NCBI RefSeq assembly: GCF_001426755.1
Contig: NZ_LMFJ01000002.1
Coordinates: 233,498-297,497, forward strand
Direction of reading: 5' to 3'
DNA length: 64,000 nt
From: Aeromicrobium sp. Root495
Lineage (GTDB): Bacteria > Actinomycetota > Actinomycetes > Propionibacteriales > Nocardioidaceae
The translations under genes and the position numbers were made by a program. The first letter of the stretch is position 1. Each line of letters begins with the position of its first letter. The notes under the pieces were generated by a model. That model was not told the DNA's origin. It did no database searches and saw nothing but the letters and a program-made list of their open reading frames with translations. Below, one piece after another: positions 57,601 to 64,000 of the stretch.

Positions 57601-58338
57601 TCAGGGCGTGACGGCGACGGCGTGCCGCAGGCCGACCGAGCCGGCGTACGGCTTGGCCGTGATGGAGTCCTTGACCTCCAGGTCCAGCCCCAGCTGGTAC
57701 CGGTCGACGTAGTCGCGGAACGTGCTCACCTCGGACGAGGTGTTGAGCGCGGCCTGGAGCTCGAGCGGGTCCCCCACGGCGGCGATGTCGTAGGGCGGTG
57801 AGTACGGCACGCCGTCGAGCACGACCGTGCTGCCCACGCACTTGATCCCGGTGGTGCTCACGAGCCGCTGCCCGTGGATCGTGATGGCCCGCGCCCCGCC
57901 GGCCCACAAGGCATTGACGAACGCCTGGATGTCCTGCTGGTGGACGACCAGCACGTTGGGGTCGTCACCGTCGGGCACCTCCACCGTGCGGGGTGCGTCG
58001 TCGAGCGTCACCACGACGCCGGCGCCCTTCACCGTGGTGAGACCGGCGACGTCCTCCAGGCCCGACACCGTCGCCAGGAGCTTCTTCAGCACGGTGCCCG
58101 AGGCGGCGTCGCGCGACAGCGCGTCGATCGAGCCCTGCAGCCCGCGCGCGTCGACCCGCTGCAGCTCGACGCGACGTGCCCGCTCGGCGACGAGCGAACC
58201 GACGTCGCCACCGGCGGGACGCAGGTCGGAGCCGTCAGCAGTGAGGTGGGCGGCCGCGAAGACGAGGCCTGCCACGACCGACGCGGCGAAGACCGCCACG
58301 GGCCAGCGCGGACGCACGTGCGTGCCGGTCGTGCCCAT
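57601..58338 (-). CDS. DUF881 family protein
   Basis: A 245-residue membrane-anchored protein: N-terminal helix (WPVAVFAASVVAGLVFAAAHL), an extended coiled-coil-like helix, and the DUF881 domain with GVVVTLDDAP, ALWAGGARAITIHGQRL and YDIAAVGDPLELQAAL. It occurs at this place in many actinobacteria, including Rv0012 of M. tuberculosis, and is thought to be a division-related envelope protein, but its role is unproven. AGGAGG lies upstream of the ATG. It is convergent with pknB by 7 bases. Confidence 0.9.
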   Translation of the reverse strand: MGTTGTHVRPRWPVAVFAASVVAGLVFAAAHLTADGSDLRPAGGDVGSLVAERARRVELQRVDARGLQGSIDALSRDAASGTVLKKLLATVSGLEDVAGLTTVKGAGVVVTLDDAPRTVEVPDGDDPNVLVVHQQDIQAFVNALWAGGARAITIHGQRLVSTTGIKCVGSTVVLDGVPYSPPYDIAAVGDPLELQAALNTSSEVSTFRDYVDRYQLGLDLEVKDSITAKPYAGSVGLRHAVAVTP

Positions 58339-58367
58339 GCGCCCCTCCTCGCTGTGATCCCGGCGAC

Positions 58368-58374
58368 TACGCTA
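58368..58374. promoter_or_regulatory. Overlapping divergent -10 elements, crgA and DUF881
   Basis: TACGCTA reads TACGCT on the plus strand (58368-58373, toward crgA) and TAGCGT on the minus strand (58369-58374, toward the DUF881 gene). The two polymerases could not bind at once. Confidence 0.45.
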
Positions 58375-58438
58375 GCGGAGGACCGGTGAGAGATGCGGTC
58401 CGACCAGATTCCCACCCGTGCAGACCTGAGAGGCCATC

Positions 58439-58921
58439 GTGGCGAAGAACGACTCCAAGAAGAGCGGCGGCAAGACGCCGGCGAAGGTGAAGGTCCCCGG
58501 CCGGTTCGGTGGCTGGAAGCACCCCCTCGCCCTCGGCGCGCTGCTGCTCGCCATCGTCTGGGTGGTCGGCACGGTCTTCGCCACGACCGACAAGAACTTC
58601 CCCAACGTGGGTGAGATCCCCGGGCTGTTCGACCTCGGCCGCTGGAACTACGCCATCGCGGCCGTCCTGGCGTTCGTCGCGTTCACCGTGGCCGACCGAA
58701 CCCGTCCCGAGCCCCCTCCGGGCCAGGCCCTCGGCAACCGCTGGGCCGCTCCCGCCATGATCGCCTCCGCGGTCTTCGGCCTGCTGTGGATCGTCGTCTT
58801 CTACGTCACGAGCGGCACCGACGTGAACATCCCGGTCTACACCGACCTGGGCAACTGGAACGTCGTCATCGGCATGGGCTTCATCATCGCGGCGTTCGGC
58901 TTCGCCACGAAGTGGGAGTGA
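58439..58921 (+). CDS. crgA: Cell division protein CrgA, with duplicated domain
   Basis: CrgA is a small membrane protein that recruits PbpB and other partners to the septum. Here it is 160 residues with about four helices, while mycobacterial CrgA has 93 and two. The two halves look alike: residues about 32-88 ([10 protein letters not shown] ... [17 protein letters not shown]) resemble about 113-160 ([10 protein letters not shown] ... [17 protein letters not shown]). This suggests an internal tandem duplication. GTG 58439 has GAGAGG 5-6 nt upstream, and a -10 lies about 65 bases upstream. Position next to pknB matches other actinobacteria. Confidence 0.9.
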   Translation: MAKNDSKKSGGKTPAKVKVPGRFGGWKHPLALGALLLAIVWVVGTVFATTDKNFPNVGEIPGLFDLGRWNYAIAAVLAFVAFTVADRTRPEPPPGQALGNRWAAPAMIASAVFGLLWIVVFYVTSGTDVNIPVYTDLGNWNVVIGMGFIIAAFGFATKWE

Positions 58922-58936
58922 ATCACACCCGTGTAG

Positions 58937-58967
58937 TTATCCACACGGTGGAAAACCATGTGGAGAA
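58937..58967. promoter_or_regulatory. Cluster of DnaA-box-like sequences
   Basis: A perfect DnaA box TTATCCACA (58937-58945) is followed on the opposite strand by TTTTCCACC (58947-58955) and TTCTCCACA (58959-58967), all within 31 bases between crgA and the rhomboid gene. The core is AT-rich for this genome. Confidence 0.45.
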
Positions 58968-58984
58968 TGACAACGGTGTCATTC
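58965..58984. terminator. Hairpin at crgA/rhomboid junction
   Basis: GAATGACA (58965-58972) and TGTCATTC (58977-58984) form 8-bp arms around a 4-nt loop, overlapping the rhomboid stop codon. Possible bidirectional terminator. Confidence 0.45.
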
Positions 58985-59831
58985 AGCCGGCGAAGATGTA
59001 GGTCTGCGAGATGTCCTGGGTGCGCCAGGCGATCATCGCCAGGCTGCCCAGGACGAGCGCGCCGAACGCGGCGCCCTGCCACAGCGCCCGCTGGGTGCGG
59101 GGGGCGTAGGCGAACGCCGCTCCCAGGATCGCGCCGGCGACGAAGCCGCCCAGGTGAGCCTCCCAGCTCACGCCGTCGCGGGCGCTCAGCACCACGTTGA
59201 TGACGATGAGGACGAGGAAGCTCCTCACGTCCTGCCCGGCACGGAGCGCGAGCAGGAACGCGATGGCGAAAAGACCGGAGATGGCGCCCGAGGCGCCGGC
59301 GGTCTGCACCCCGACGGGGGCCAGCAGGTACACGACCGCGCTCGCGGTGACGGCCGTGAGGAGGTACGTGGCGAGGTAGCGCCACGTGCCGAGCACCTGC
59401 TCGACGTAGGTGCCGAACAGGTACAGCGCCAGCATGTTGAGCAGCAGGTGGAGCGGTCCGTAGTGCAGGAACGCCGACGTGAGCAGGCGCCAGTACTCGT
59501 GCTGGTAGATGCCACCCGCGGTGAGCACGCCCTCACGCTTGACGTCGGTGAGCCTCAGCCCGTCGACCAGGAGGTACGCCACGACGTTGACCACGATGAG
59601 CGCCGTGGTGACGGCGCCCGTGGGGACGCCGGCCACCGCGCCGGCGCGCGTGCGAGGGACCCGGACGGTCTTGGCCCCTTCGGCGATGCACGACGGGCAC
59701 TGGAAGCCCACCGACGCGTCGCGCATGCACTCCGGGCAGATGAGTCGCTCGCACCGCTGACACCTGATGTAGGCATCGCGGTCAGGGTGCCGATAACAGC
59801 GCTGCGGCTCGGCGCCGCCCGGGTCAGTCAC
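58983..59831 (-). CDS. Rhomboid-family intramembrane protease with zinc-ribbon N-terminus
   Basis: A 282-residue membrane protein. The N-terminus is a Cys-rich zinc-binding region (CYRHPDRDAYIRCQRC, CPECM, CPSC). It is followed by a rhomboid domain with the HYGPLHLLLNMLALYLFG motif, the active-site serine in GASGAISGLF and the catalytic histidine in WEAHLGGFVAG. It cleaves substrates inside the membrane; none known here. It is the second gene of a unit with ppiA, one base apart. GTG 59831 start. Confidence 0.94.
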   Translation of the reverse strand: MTDPGGAEPQRCYRHPDRDAYIRCQRCERLICPECMRDASVGFQCPSCIAEGAKTVRVPRTRAGAVAGVPTGAVTTALIVVNVVAYLLVDGLRLTDVKREGVLTAGGIYQHEYWRLLTSAFLHYGPLHLLLNMLALYLFGTYVEQVLGTWRYLATYLLTAVTASAVVYLLAPVGVQTAGASGAISGLFAIAFLLALRAGQDVRSFLVLIVINVVLSARDGVSWEAHLGGFVAGAILGAAFAYAPRTQRALWQGAAFGALVLGSLAMIAWRTQDISQTYIFAG

Positions 59832-59832
59832 G

Positions 59833-60354
59833 TCAGTCGCGGGAGATCGTGACCTTCTCGATCACGACGGGCTCCAGCGGACGGTCGAAGCCGTCGGTGG
59901 GCGTGGCGGCGATGGCGTCGACCACGGCACGGCTCTCGTCGTCGGCGACCTCGCCGAAGATGGTGTGCTTGCGGTTGAGCCAGTCGGTGGGCGTGACCGT
60001 GATGAAGAACTGCGAGCCGTTGGTGCCGGGGCCGCGGTTGGCCATGGCCAGGATGTAGGGCTTGTCGAACGTGAGGTCGGGGTGGAACTCGTCGCCGAAC
60101 TCGAAGCCCGGGCCGCCGGTGCCGTTGCCGGCCGGGTCGCCGCCCTGGAGCATGAAGTTGGAGATGACGCGGTGGAAGACCACCCCGTCGTACAAGGGCT
60201 TGGTGGCGACCTGACCCGTGGCCGGATCGACCCACTCCTTGGTGCCCTCGGCGAGGCCGACGAAGTTCTCGACGGTCTGCGGGGCGTGGTCGGGGAAGAG
60301 ACGGAGCACGATGTCGCCGTGCGTCGTCTTCAGGGTGGCGTTCAGGGGGGCCAC
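59833..60354 (-). CDS. ppiA: Cyclophilin-type peptidyl-prolyl cis-trans isomerase PpiA
   Basis: A 173-residue cytoplasmic cyclophilin that speeds proline isomerisation in protein folding: LKTTHGDIVLRLFPDHAPQTVENFV, FHRVISNFMLQGGDPAGNGTGGPGFEF (active-site Arg and Gln), MANRGPGTNGSQFFIT. There is no signal peptide. GTG 60354 is chosen over an upstream frame because GAGAGG lies 7 nt before it. The rhomboid gene follows after one base. Confidence 0.96.
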   Translation of the reverse strand: MAPLNATLKTTHGDIVLRLFPDHAPQTVENFVGLAEGTKEWVDPATGQVATKPLYDGVVFHRVISNFMLQGGDPAGNGTGGPGFEFGDEFHPDLTFDKPYILAMANRGPGTNGSQFFITVTPTDWLNRKHTIFGEVADDESRAVVDAIAATPTDGFDRPLEPVVIEKVTISRD

Positions 60355-60466
60355 TGGTGGTCCTCTCGTGATGCGTGCGGTGCAGCGGTGGGGCTCCTCC
60401 ATCCTGACATGTCGGTGGATGGGGGGCTCGGCGACGGGCCGGGCCCCGGAGTGCGACCTTCGTCGC

Positions 60467-60472
60467 TACCGT
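60467..60472 (+). promoter_or_regulatory. -10 element for small TM protein/crotonase unit (leaderless)
   Basis: TACCGT lies 6 nt before the ATG at 60479. Confidence 0.55.
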
Positions 60473-60478
60473 GGGGCC

Positions 60479-60601
60479 ATGCGCGAACACCCGCTCCGTC
60501 TCCTCGTGCTGCTGGCGCTCGCCCTTGGCGTCGCCGCAGCCGTCCGCAAGGCCACCTCCGACGAGGGCGGCACCTACGACCCGGACGGAGCAGGCGCATG
60601 A
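60479..60601 (+). CDS. 40-residue single-helix membrane protein
   Basis: MREHPLRLLVLLALALGVAAAVRKATS is a membrane helix with a positive start, followed by an acidic tail. The small size would normally be missed. Evidence that it is real: a TACCGT -10 exactly 6 nt before the ATG, and an ATGA overlap with the downstream crotonase gene, so its translation delivers ribosomes to that gene. Family unknown. Confidence 0.6.
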   Translation: MREHPLRLLVLLALALGVAAAVRKATSDEGGTYDPDGAGA

Positions 60602-61371
60602 GCGTCACCGTGACCCGGACCGAGGGGATCGCCGTCGTCACGTTCGACGTCCCACCGGTCAACCTGTACTCCCTGGAGCTGCACCAGGCGTTCGACGCGG
60701 CGCTCGACGAGGTCGAGGCCGACCTGCCGCGTGCAGTCCTGATCCGCGCGGAGGGCAAGCTCGTCTCCGGCGGTGTCGACGTCGCCCAGTTCCACGCTCA
60801 GAAGACCGAGGCCGACACCAAGGTCCTCTACGACCGGATGCTCGAGCTGCCGGAACGGATCGCCGCGCTGGACGTCCCCACCTTCTTCGCCGCGCACGCC
60901 CTCACGCTCACGTGGGCGCTCGAGGTCGCGTTGGCGTGCGACATCGTCGTCGCGTCCGAGAGGGCCAAGTTCGGCCTCGTGGAGCGGGTCATCGGGCTCA
61001 CCCCCACGATGGGCGGGACGCAGCGGCTGGCCGAGCGGGCCGGTGTCGGCCGCGCGAAGGAGATCGTCTTCACGGGCGACCTCTTCGACGCCGCCACCTT
61101 CGAGCGCTGGAACATCGTCAACCGGGTCCTGCCCGTCGAGGGCTTCGACGACGCGGTGCTGGAGATCGTGAAGCACGTGGCGGTCGGACCCACCAAGGCG
61201 TTCGGCGCCGCCAAGCAGATCCTGCGGCACTACGAGTCCGGCGGCGTGCCGGAGGCCGTCGAGCACACGACCGCCATCGCGGCGGCCCTGTTCCGGACCG
61301 ACGACCTGCAGGGCGGCATGGAGTCGTTCCTGACCAACGGTCCCGGCAAGGCCACGTTCTCCGGCCGCTGA
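60598..61371 (+). CDS. Atypical enoyl-CoA hydratase/isomerase family protein
   Basis: A 257-residue crotonase-fold protein: GIAVVTFDVPPVNLYSLEL, then LVSGGVDVAQF where crotonases have the first oxyanion loop. The second loop, normally GGGCE, reads TWALE here. The two catalytic glutamates (in ALEVALACD and FGLVERVIG) are kept. The glycine loss should alter the oxyanion hole, so this may not be a standard hydratase. The start overlaps the small membrane-protein gene (ATGA). It is followed by a palindromic repeat of family A. Confidence 0.8.
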   Translation: MSVTVTRTEGIAVVTFDVPPVNLYSLELHQAFDAALDEVEADLPRAVLIRAEGKLVSGGVDVAQFHAQKTEADTKVLYDRMLELPERIAALDVPTFFAAHALTLTWALEVALACDIVVASERAKFGLVERVIGLTPTMGGTQRLAERAGVGRAKEIVFTGDLFDAATFERWNIVNRVLPVEGFDDAVLEIVKHVAVGPTKAFGAAKQILRHYESGGVPEAVEHTTAIAAALFRTDDLQGGMESFLTNGPGKATFSGR

Positions 61372-61374
61372 CCC

Positions 61375-61480
61375 GGTTTACCACGGGGTCTGGGCAAACC
61401 TGACCCACCACGGCAAGCCACGACGCCTCACGGCCGGCCGGCCGTGGGGCGTCAAGGTTCCCCTGACCCCGTGGTAAACC
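61375..61480. repeat. Intergenic palindromic repeat, family A copy 2
   Basis: A 106-base element with perfect 16-bp terminal inverted repeats (61375-61390, 61465-61480) beginning GGTTTACCACGG. Internal 16-bp arms at 61422-61437 and 61438-61453 have one G-T type mismatch. The left half has GGGCAAACCT and CCACGGCAAGC in the same order as the element at 27796-27913. Confidence 0.8.
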
Positions 61481-61485
61481 CGAGG

Positions 61486-61812
61486 TCAGGCGACGGGCGT
61501 GTCGGCCTTGATGGCGGCGGTGGCGCGGTGCTCGGCCCAGAAGCTCACGAGCGGGATGGTGGCCAGGACGACGGTGGTGATGGTGAAGGCCGGCGTCCAT
61601 CGGTGCCGACGTGCCAGCGCGATGATCAGCACGATGAGCACCATGAACAGCCAGCCGTGGGCGACGTCGATCCCGCTGATGAGGCCGTCGTGCTGGTTGA
61701 ACCACGACAGCTCGTCGGTGGTCTTCTGACCGATGAAGCCGGTCATGACGAGGATCAGGTTGAGGCCGACGACCCAGGCGAGGACGCGGTACGCCACAGC
61801 GAGCTTGTTCAC
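61486..61812 (-). CDS. DUF3817 membrane protein
   Basis: A 108-residue membrane protein with three hydrophobic helices, starting MNKLAVAYRVLAWVVGLNLILV and containing IDVAHGWLFMVLIVLIIALA, matching the DUF3817 family of unknown function. GTG 61812 has TAGCCT 6 nt upstream. It ends 5 bases after the family A repeat. Confidence 0.85.
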   Translation of the reverse strand: MNKLAVAYRVLAWVVGLNLILVMTGFIGQKTTDELSWFNQHDGLISGIDVAHGWLFMVLIVLIIALARRHRWTPAFTITTVVLATIPLVSFWAEHRATAAIKADTPVA

Positions 61813-61818
61813 CAGCCC

Positions 61819-61824
61819 AGGCTA
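61819..61824 (-). promoter_or_regulatory. -10 element for DUF3817 gene (leaderless)
   Basis: TAGCCT on the minus strand, 6 nt before the GTG at 61812. Confidence 0.5.
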
Positions 61825-61835
61825 CCGGTCGGCTA

Positions 61836-62564
61836 CTACACGCTGTCGTCGATGGCGCGCACGACGTCCGTGAAGCCGAGCGCGACCGCCTGCTGCCGCG
61901 GGGTCCGTCCGTCCCGGCCGCGGATGGTGTGGTCGGCGCCGGCTCCGATCAGCATCCGCACGACCCGCACGTGGTCGGCGTCGCCGTTGCCCAGAACCAC
62001 GGCCTCGTGCAGTGCGGTCCAGCCGAGCTCGTTCACGTGGTCCACCGGGACCTCGGTCTCCAGCAGCATCCGCACCGCCTCCACATGGGCGTGCTCGCTC
62101 GCCGGGATGAGGGCCGTGCCGCCGTACCGGTTCAGGCTGCGTGGGTCCGCACCTCGGGCGATGGTCAGCGCCAGGATCTCCTCGAGTCCCTCGGCGCCTG
62201 CGTAGAGGAAGGCCGAGTCCTCGAGGTCGTCCTTGGCGTCGGGGTCGGCTCCGGCCTCGAGCAGCACCCGCGCCACCTCGACGCGGTTCTCCTTGGTGGC
62301 CGCGACGAGCGGGGTGGCTCCGCCCCGTCCGCGCGCCTCCAGCTCGGCCCCGGCCTCCACGGCGCGACGCACCACCTCCGGCCGGTCCCGGGCCACGCCG
62401 CGCCAGAGCAGGGCGGTGGCGGCAGCGCGGGACATCGACGCGGACGGCGAGGCGGATGGGGGAGCCGTCGAGGAGGTGGGCGACGGGTCGGCTGCCGGAC
62501 GGTCCTGCCCCGAGCACCCGGCCACCAGGGCGAGGCCGAGACCGACGGCAGCGAGGCGTCTCAC
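61836..62564 (-). CDS. Ankyrin-repeat lipoprotein
   Basis: A 242-residue exported lipoprotein: a signal ending in the lipobox LVAGC (Cys17), a Pro/Ser/Thr-rich spacer, then about five ankyrin repeats (for example GGATPLVAATKENRVEVARVLLEAGADPDAKD and GWTALHEAVVLGN). Ankyrin repeats bind proteins; the target is unknown. GTG 62564 overlaps the SURF1 stop (GTGA), so translation is coupled to it. Confidence 0.85.
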   Translation of the reverse strand: MRRLAAVGLGLALVAGCSGQDRPAADPSPTSSTAPPSASPSASMSRAAATALLWRGVARDRPEVVRRAVEAGAELEARGRGGATPLVAATKENRVEVARVLLEAGADPDAKDDLEDSAFLYAGAEGLEEILALTIARGADPRSLNRYGGTALIPASEHAHVEAVRMLLETEVPVDHVNELGWTALHEAVVLGNGDADHVRVVRMLIGAGADHTIRGRDGRTPRQQAVALGFTDVVRAIDDSV

Positions 62565-63322
62565 GCCACCGGGAGCGGCCGGGCGTCGCGCAGGGCCCGG
62601 CGCGCCTCGATGCTCTCCGAGCACATGCGCCACCACATGAAGGCGGCGAACAGGCCGAACACCCACCACTGCAGGGCATACGCAAGGTTCTTCAGGCCGG
62701 CGGTCCACGAGACGTCGGGGTCGGGGGCGGAGACCAGGGCCAGGTCGGCACCGGTGTCGGTGGTGGCCAGCCCGTAGCCCGAGAAGAGCCGGTGCGGCAG
62801 CTCGTTGAGCAGCACCGGGATGCTCACGGCCGTGGTGGTCCGACGCGCGTCGAGCGCCGAGCCGCCGCCCTGACCGGGCTGGAGGACGACGGTGACGGAC
62901 TGCTCCCCCGTGGGCACGTCGGGCACGGGGCCCGGCACGGCAGCGCTGCCGCGCACCACGAGGAGGGCGTCGTCGGTGCCGGCGACGAGGAAGGGCGCGA
63001 CGAGCCAGGCCTGGCCGCCGGTGGTCTCGGCGCCCTGAACCCAGAGCTGCTCGGTGGCCGGCCCGAACCGCCCCTGCAGCACGACGGATCGTTGCTGGAG
63101 CTCGGTGGGGAAGGCCTCGCCCGCCTTCCACTGGTCGCCCAGGGGCTGCGCCTGGGCGAGGGAGGCCGCGGCCGACGACCGCTCGTCGTCCTGGCGACCC
63201 TCGTAGACGCCCATCTGCCACAGGCCACCAGCCACGCAGAGCGCCACCGCCACGACCGCGAGGGCGTGCAGTCCCAGCAGGGGACCGCTGAACCAGTCGC
63301 GGAGCGGGCGGTGGTGGCTCAC
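62561..63322 (-). CDS. SURF1-family cytochrome oxidase assembly protein
   Basis: A 253-residue membrane protein with two helices, one at about residues 15-38 and one near the C-terminus (KNLAYALQWWVFGLFAAFMWWRM, the SURF1 signature). The extracytoplasmic region between them has GRFGPATEQLWVQ and QAWLVAPFL. It aids haem a insertion into the aa3-type oxidase. GTG 63322 follows the glyA stop by 4 bases; the ankyrin gene is coupled behind it. Confidence 0.9.
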   Translation of the reverse strand: MSHHRPLRDWFSGPLLGLHALAVVAVALCVAGGLWQMGVYEGRQDDERSSAAASLAQAQPLGDQWKAGEAFPTELQQRSVVLQGRFGPATEQLWVQGAETTGGQAWLVAPFLVAGTDDALLVVRGSAAVPGPVPDVPTGEQSVTVVLQPGQGGGSALDARRTTTAVSIPVLLNELPHRLFSGYGLATTDTGADLALVSAPDPDVSWTAGLKNLAYALQWWVFGLFAAFMWWRMCSESIEARRALRDARPLPVA

Positions 63323-63326
63323 CGGG

Positions 63327-64000
63327 TCAGGCCGTGAAGGGGGTGAGGTCGGGGTACAGCGGGAAGCGCTCCGCCAGCACCGTGACGCGCTTGCGCAGGC
63401 CCACGACGTCGACGTCGCCGGGCTTGAGCGCCTCGGCGATGACGTCGGCGACCTCGGTGAACTCCTCCGCGCCGAAGCCGCGGGTGGCGAGGGCCGGCGT
63501 GCCGATCCGCAGGCCCGACGTGACCATGGGCGGACGGGGGTCGTTGGGGACCGCGTTGCGGTTGACCGTGATCCCGACCTCGTGGAGCCGGTCCTCGGCC
63601 TGCTGGCCGTCGAGCTCGGACTCCCGGAGGTCGACGAGGACCAGGTGGACGTCGGTGCCGCCGCTCAGCACCTGGACACCCGCAGCGCGTGCGTCGTCGG
63701 CCAGGAGCCGCTCGGCCAGGATCTGGGCACCCTCGATGGTGCGCTGCTGCCGCTCCTTGAACTCCGGCTCGAGCGCCATCTTGAACGCCACGGCCTTGGC
63801 CGCGATGACGTGCTCCAGCGGCCCGCCCTGCTGGCCGGGGAACACCGCGGACTGCAGCTTCTTGACCATCTCGGGATCGTTGGACAGGATCACGCCGCCG
63901 CGGGGGCCGCCGAGGGTCTTGTGCGTGGTGGTGGACACGACGTGCGCGTGGGGGAGGGGGCTGGGGTGCAGGCCCGCTGCCACGAGGCCGGCGAAGTGCG
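63327..64000 (-). CDS. glyA: Serine hydroxymethyltransferase, 3' part (runs off the window)
   Basis: The C-terminal 224 codons of serine hydroxymethyltransferase, which interconverts serine and glycine with tetrahydrofolate. The PLP-binding lysine motif [14 protein letters not shown] is present, then [37 protein letters not shown] and the final substrate-binding [12 protein letters not shown]. The 5' half lies beyond base 64000. SURF1 follows it closely. Truncation is only by the window edge. Confidence 0.97.
   Translation of the reverse strand, partial: HFAGLVAAGLHPSPLPHAHVVSTTTHKTLGGPRGGVILSNDPEMVKKLQSAVFPGQQGGPLEHVIAAKAVAFKMALEPEFKERQQRTIEGAQILAERLLADDARAAGVQVLSGGTDVHLVLVDLRESELDGQQAEDRLHEVGITVNRNAVPNDPRPPMVTSGLRIGTPALATRGFGAEEFTEVADVIAEALKPGDVDVVGLRKRVTVLAERFPLYPDLTPFTA

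Noticed and set aside
58937..58967. Chromosomal replication origin
   Set aside because: Only one perfect DnaA box and two near boxes are present and dnaA/dnaN are not in the window; reported as a small DnaA-box cluster instead.

Overview
The window is a stretch of chromosome from a GC-rich actinobacterium. Nothing in it looks like a phage, plasmid, CRISPR array or transposon, and genes fill almost all of it (no gap reaches 300 bases). The block tRNA-Leu / fhaA / fhaB / pstP / rodA / pbpA / pknB / DUF881 / crgA / rhomboid / ppiA has the gene order known from the replication-origin side of actinobacterial chromosomes such as Mycobacterium tuberculosis. The chromosomal origin therefore probably lies not far beyond the right-hand end (inference). 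The WhiB, CrgA, DUF4235, DUF5926 and PASTA-kinase genes are actinobacterial hallmarks. The overall style resembles Nocardioidaceae (Aeromicrobium or Nocardioides type), but that placement is an inference that needs a database comparison.

Layout. 1-6.4 kb: anaplerosis and gluconeogenesis (ppc; GTP-type pckG coupled to an ArsR-type regulator) and ugd. 6.5-15.4 kb: envelope polysaccharide functions (two glycosyltransferases, SGNH hydrolase with a coupled small ORF, rmlB and rmlA head to head), with a Dabb protein, a metallo-beta-lactamase-fold hydrolase and an EamA-type membrane protein between them. 15.4-19.5 kb: ANTAR protein, small GPGG-type membrane protein, anchored beta-propeller protein, tRNA-Ser(GCU) touching the adenosine deaminase stop codon, FHA-like protein and a secreted orphan. 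19.6-24.9 kb: GH65 disaccharide phosphorylase with its beta-phosphoglucomutase-type partner, arginine deiminase, DUF5926. 25-34 kb: OYE-type flavin oxidoreductase with TetR, anti-sigma-like ATPase, rhodanese, HU, lipoprotein, Aat transferase, APH-like kinase, EcsC protein, and a divergent pair of an XRE-cupin regulator and a thioredoxin-reductase-like/methyltransferase fusion. 34-39 kb: a leucine-catabolism-type operon (accD, accA, HMG-CoA lyase) with a divergent TetR gene. 39-50 kb: transporters, an orphan histidine kinase, a drug-efflux MFS/TetR pair with a clear operator, GDPD, methyltransferase, crotonase, a MerR regulator, WhiB3/WhiD-like protein and a PfkB kinase. 50-61 kb: the growth and division Ser/Thr-kinase cluster. 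60-64 kb: atypical crotonase, ankyrin lipoprotein, SURF1 and the 3' part of glyA.

Two features recur across the window. First, 21 start codons have a TANNNT -10 element 6 or 7 nt upstream, the geometry of leaderless transcription; the division cluster and other genes instead carry Shine-Dalgarno leaders. Second, most widely spaced convergent gene junctions hold long inverted repeats, and two pairs of these share sequence, so they form small families of intergenic palindromic elements. Several proteins carry unusual residues or architectures: a Cys-to-Ser change in the PEPCK P-loop, a CarH/LitR-like MerR protein without the cobalamin-ligating His, a CrgA with an internal duplication and a crotonase without its oxyanion-loop glycines. 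I did not find a clearly new biological system.
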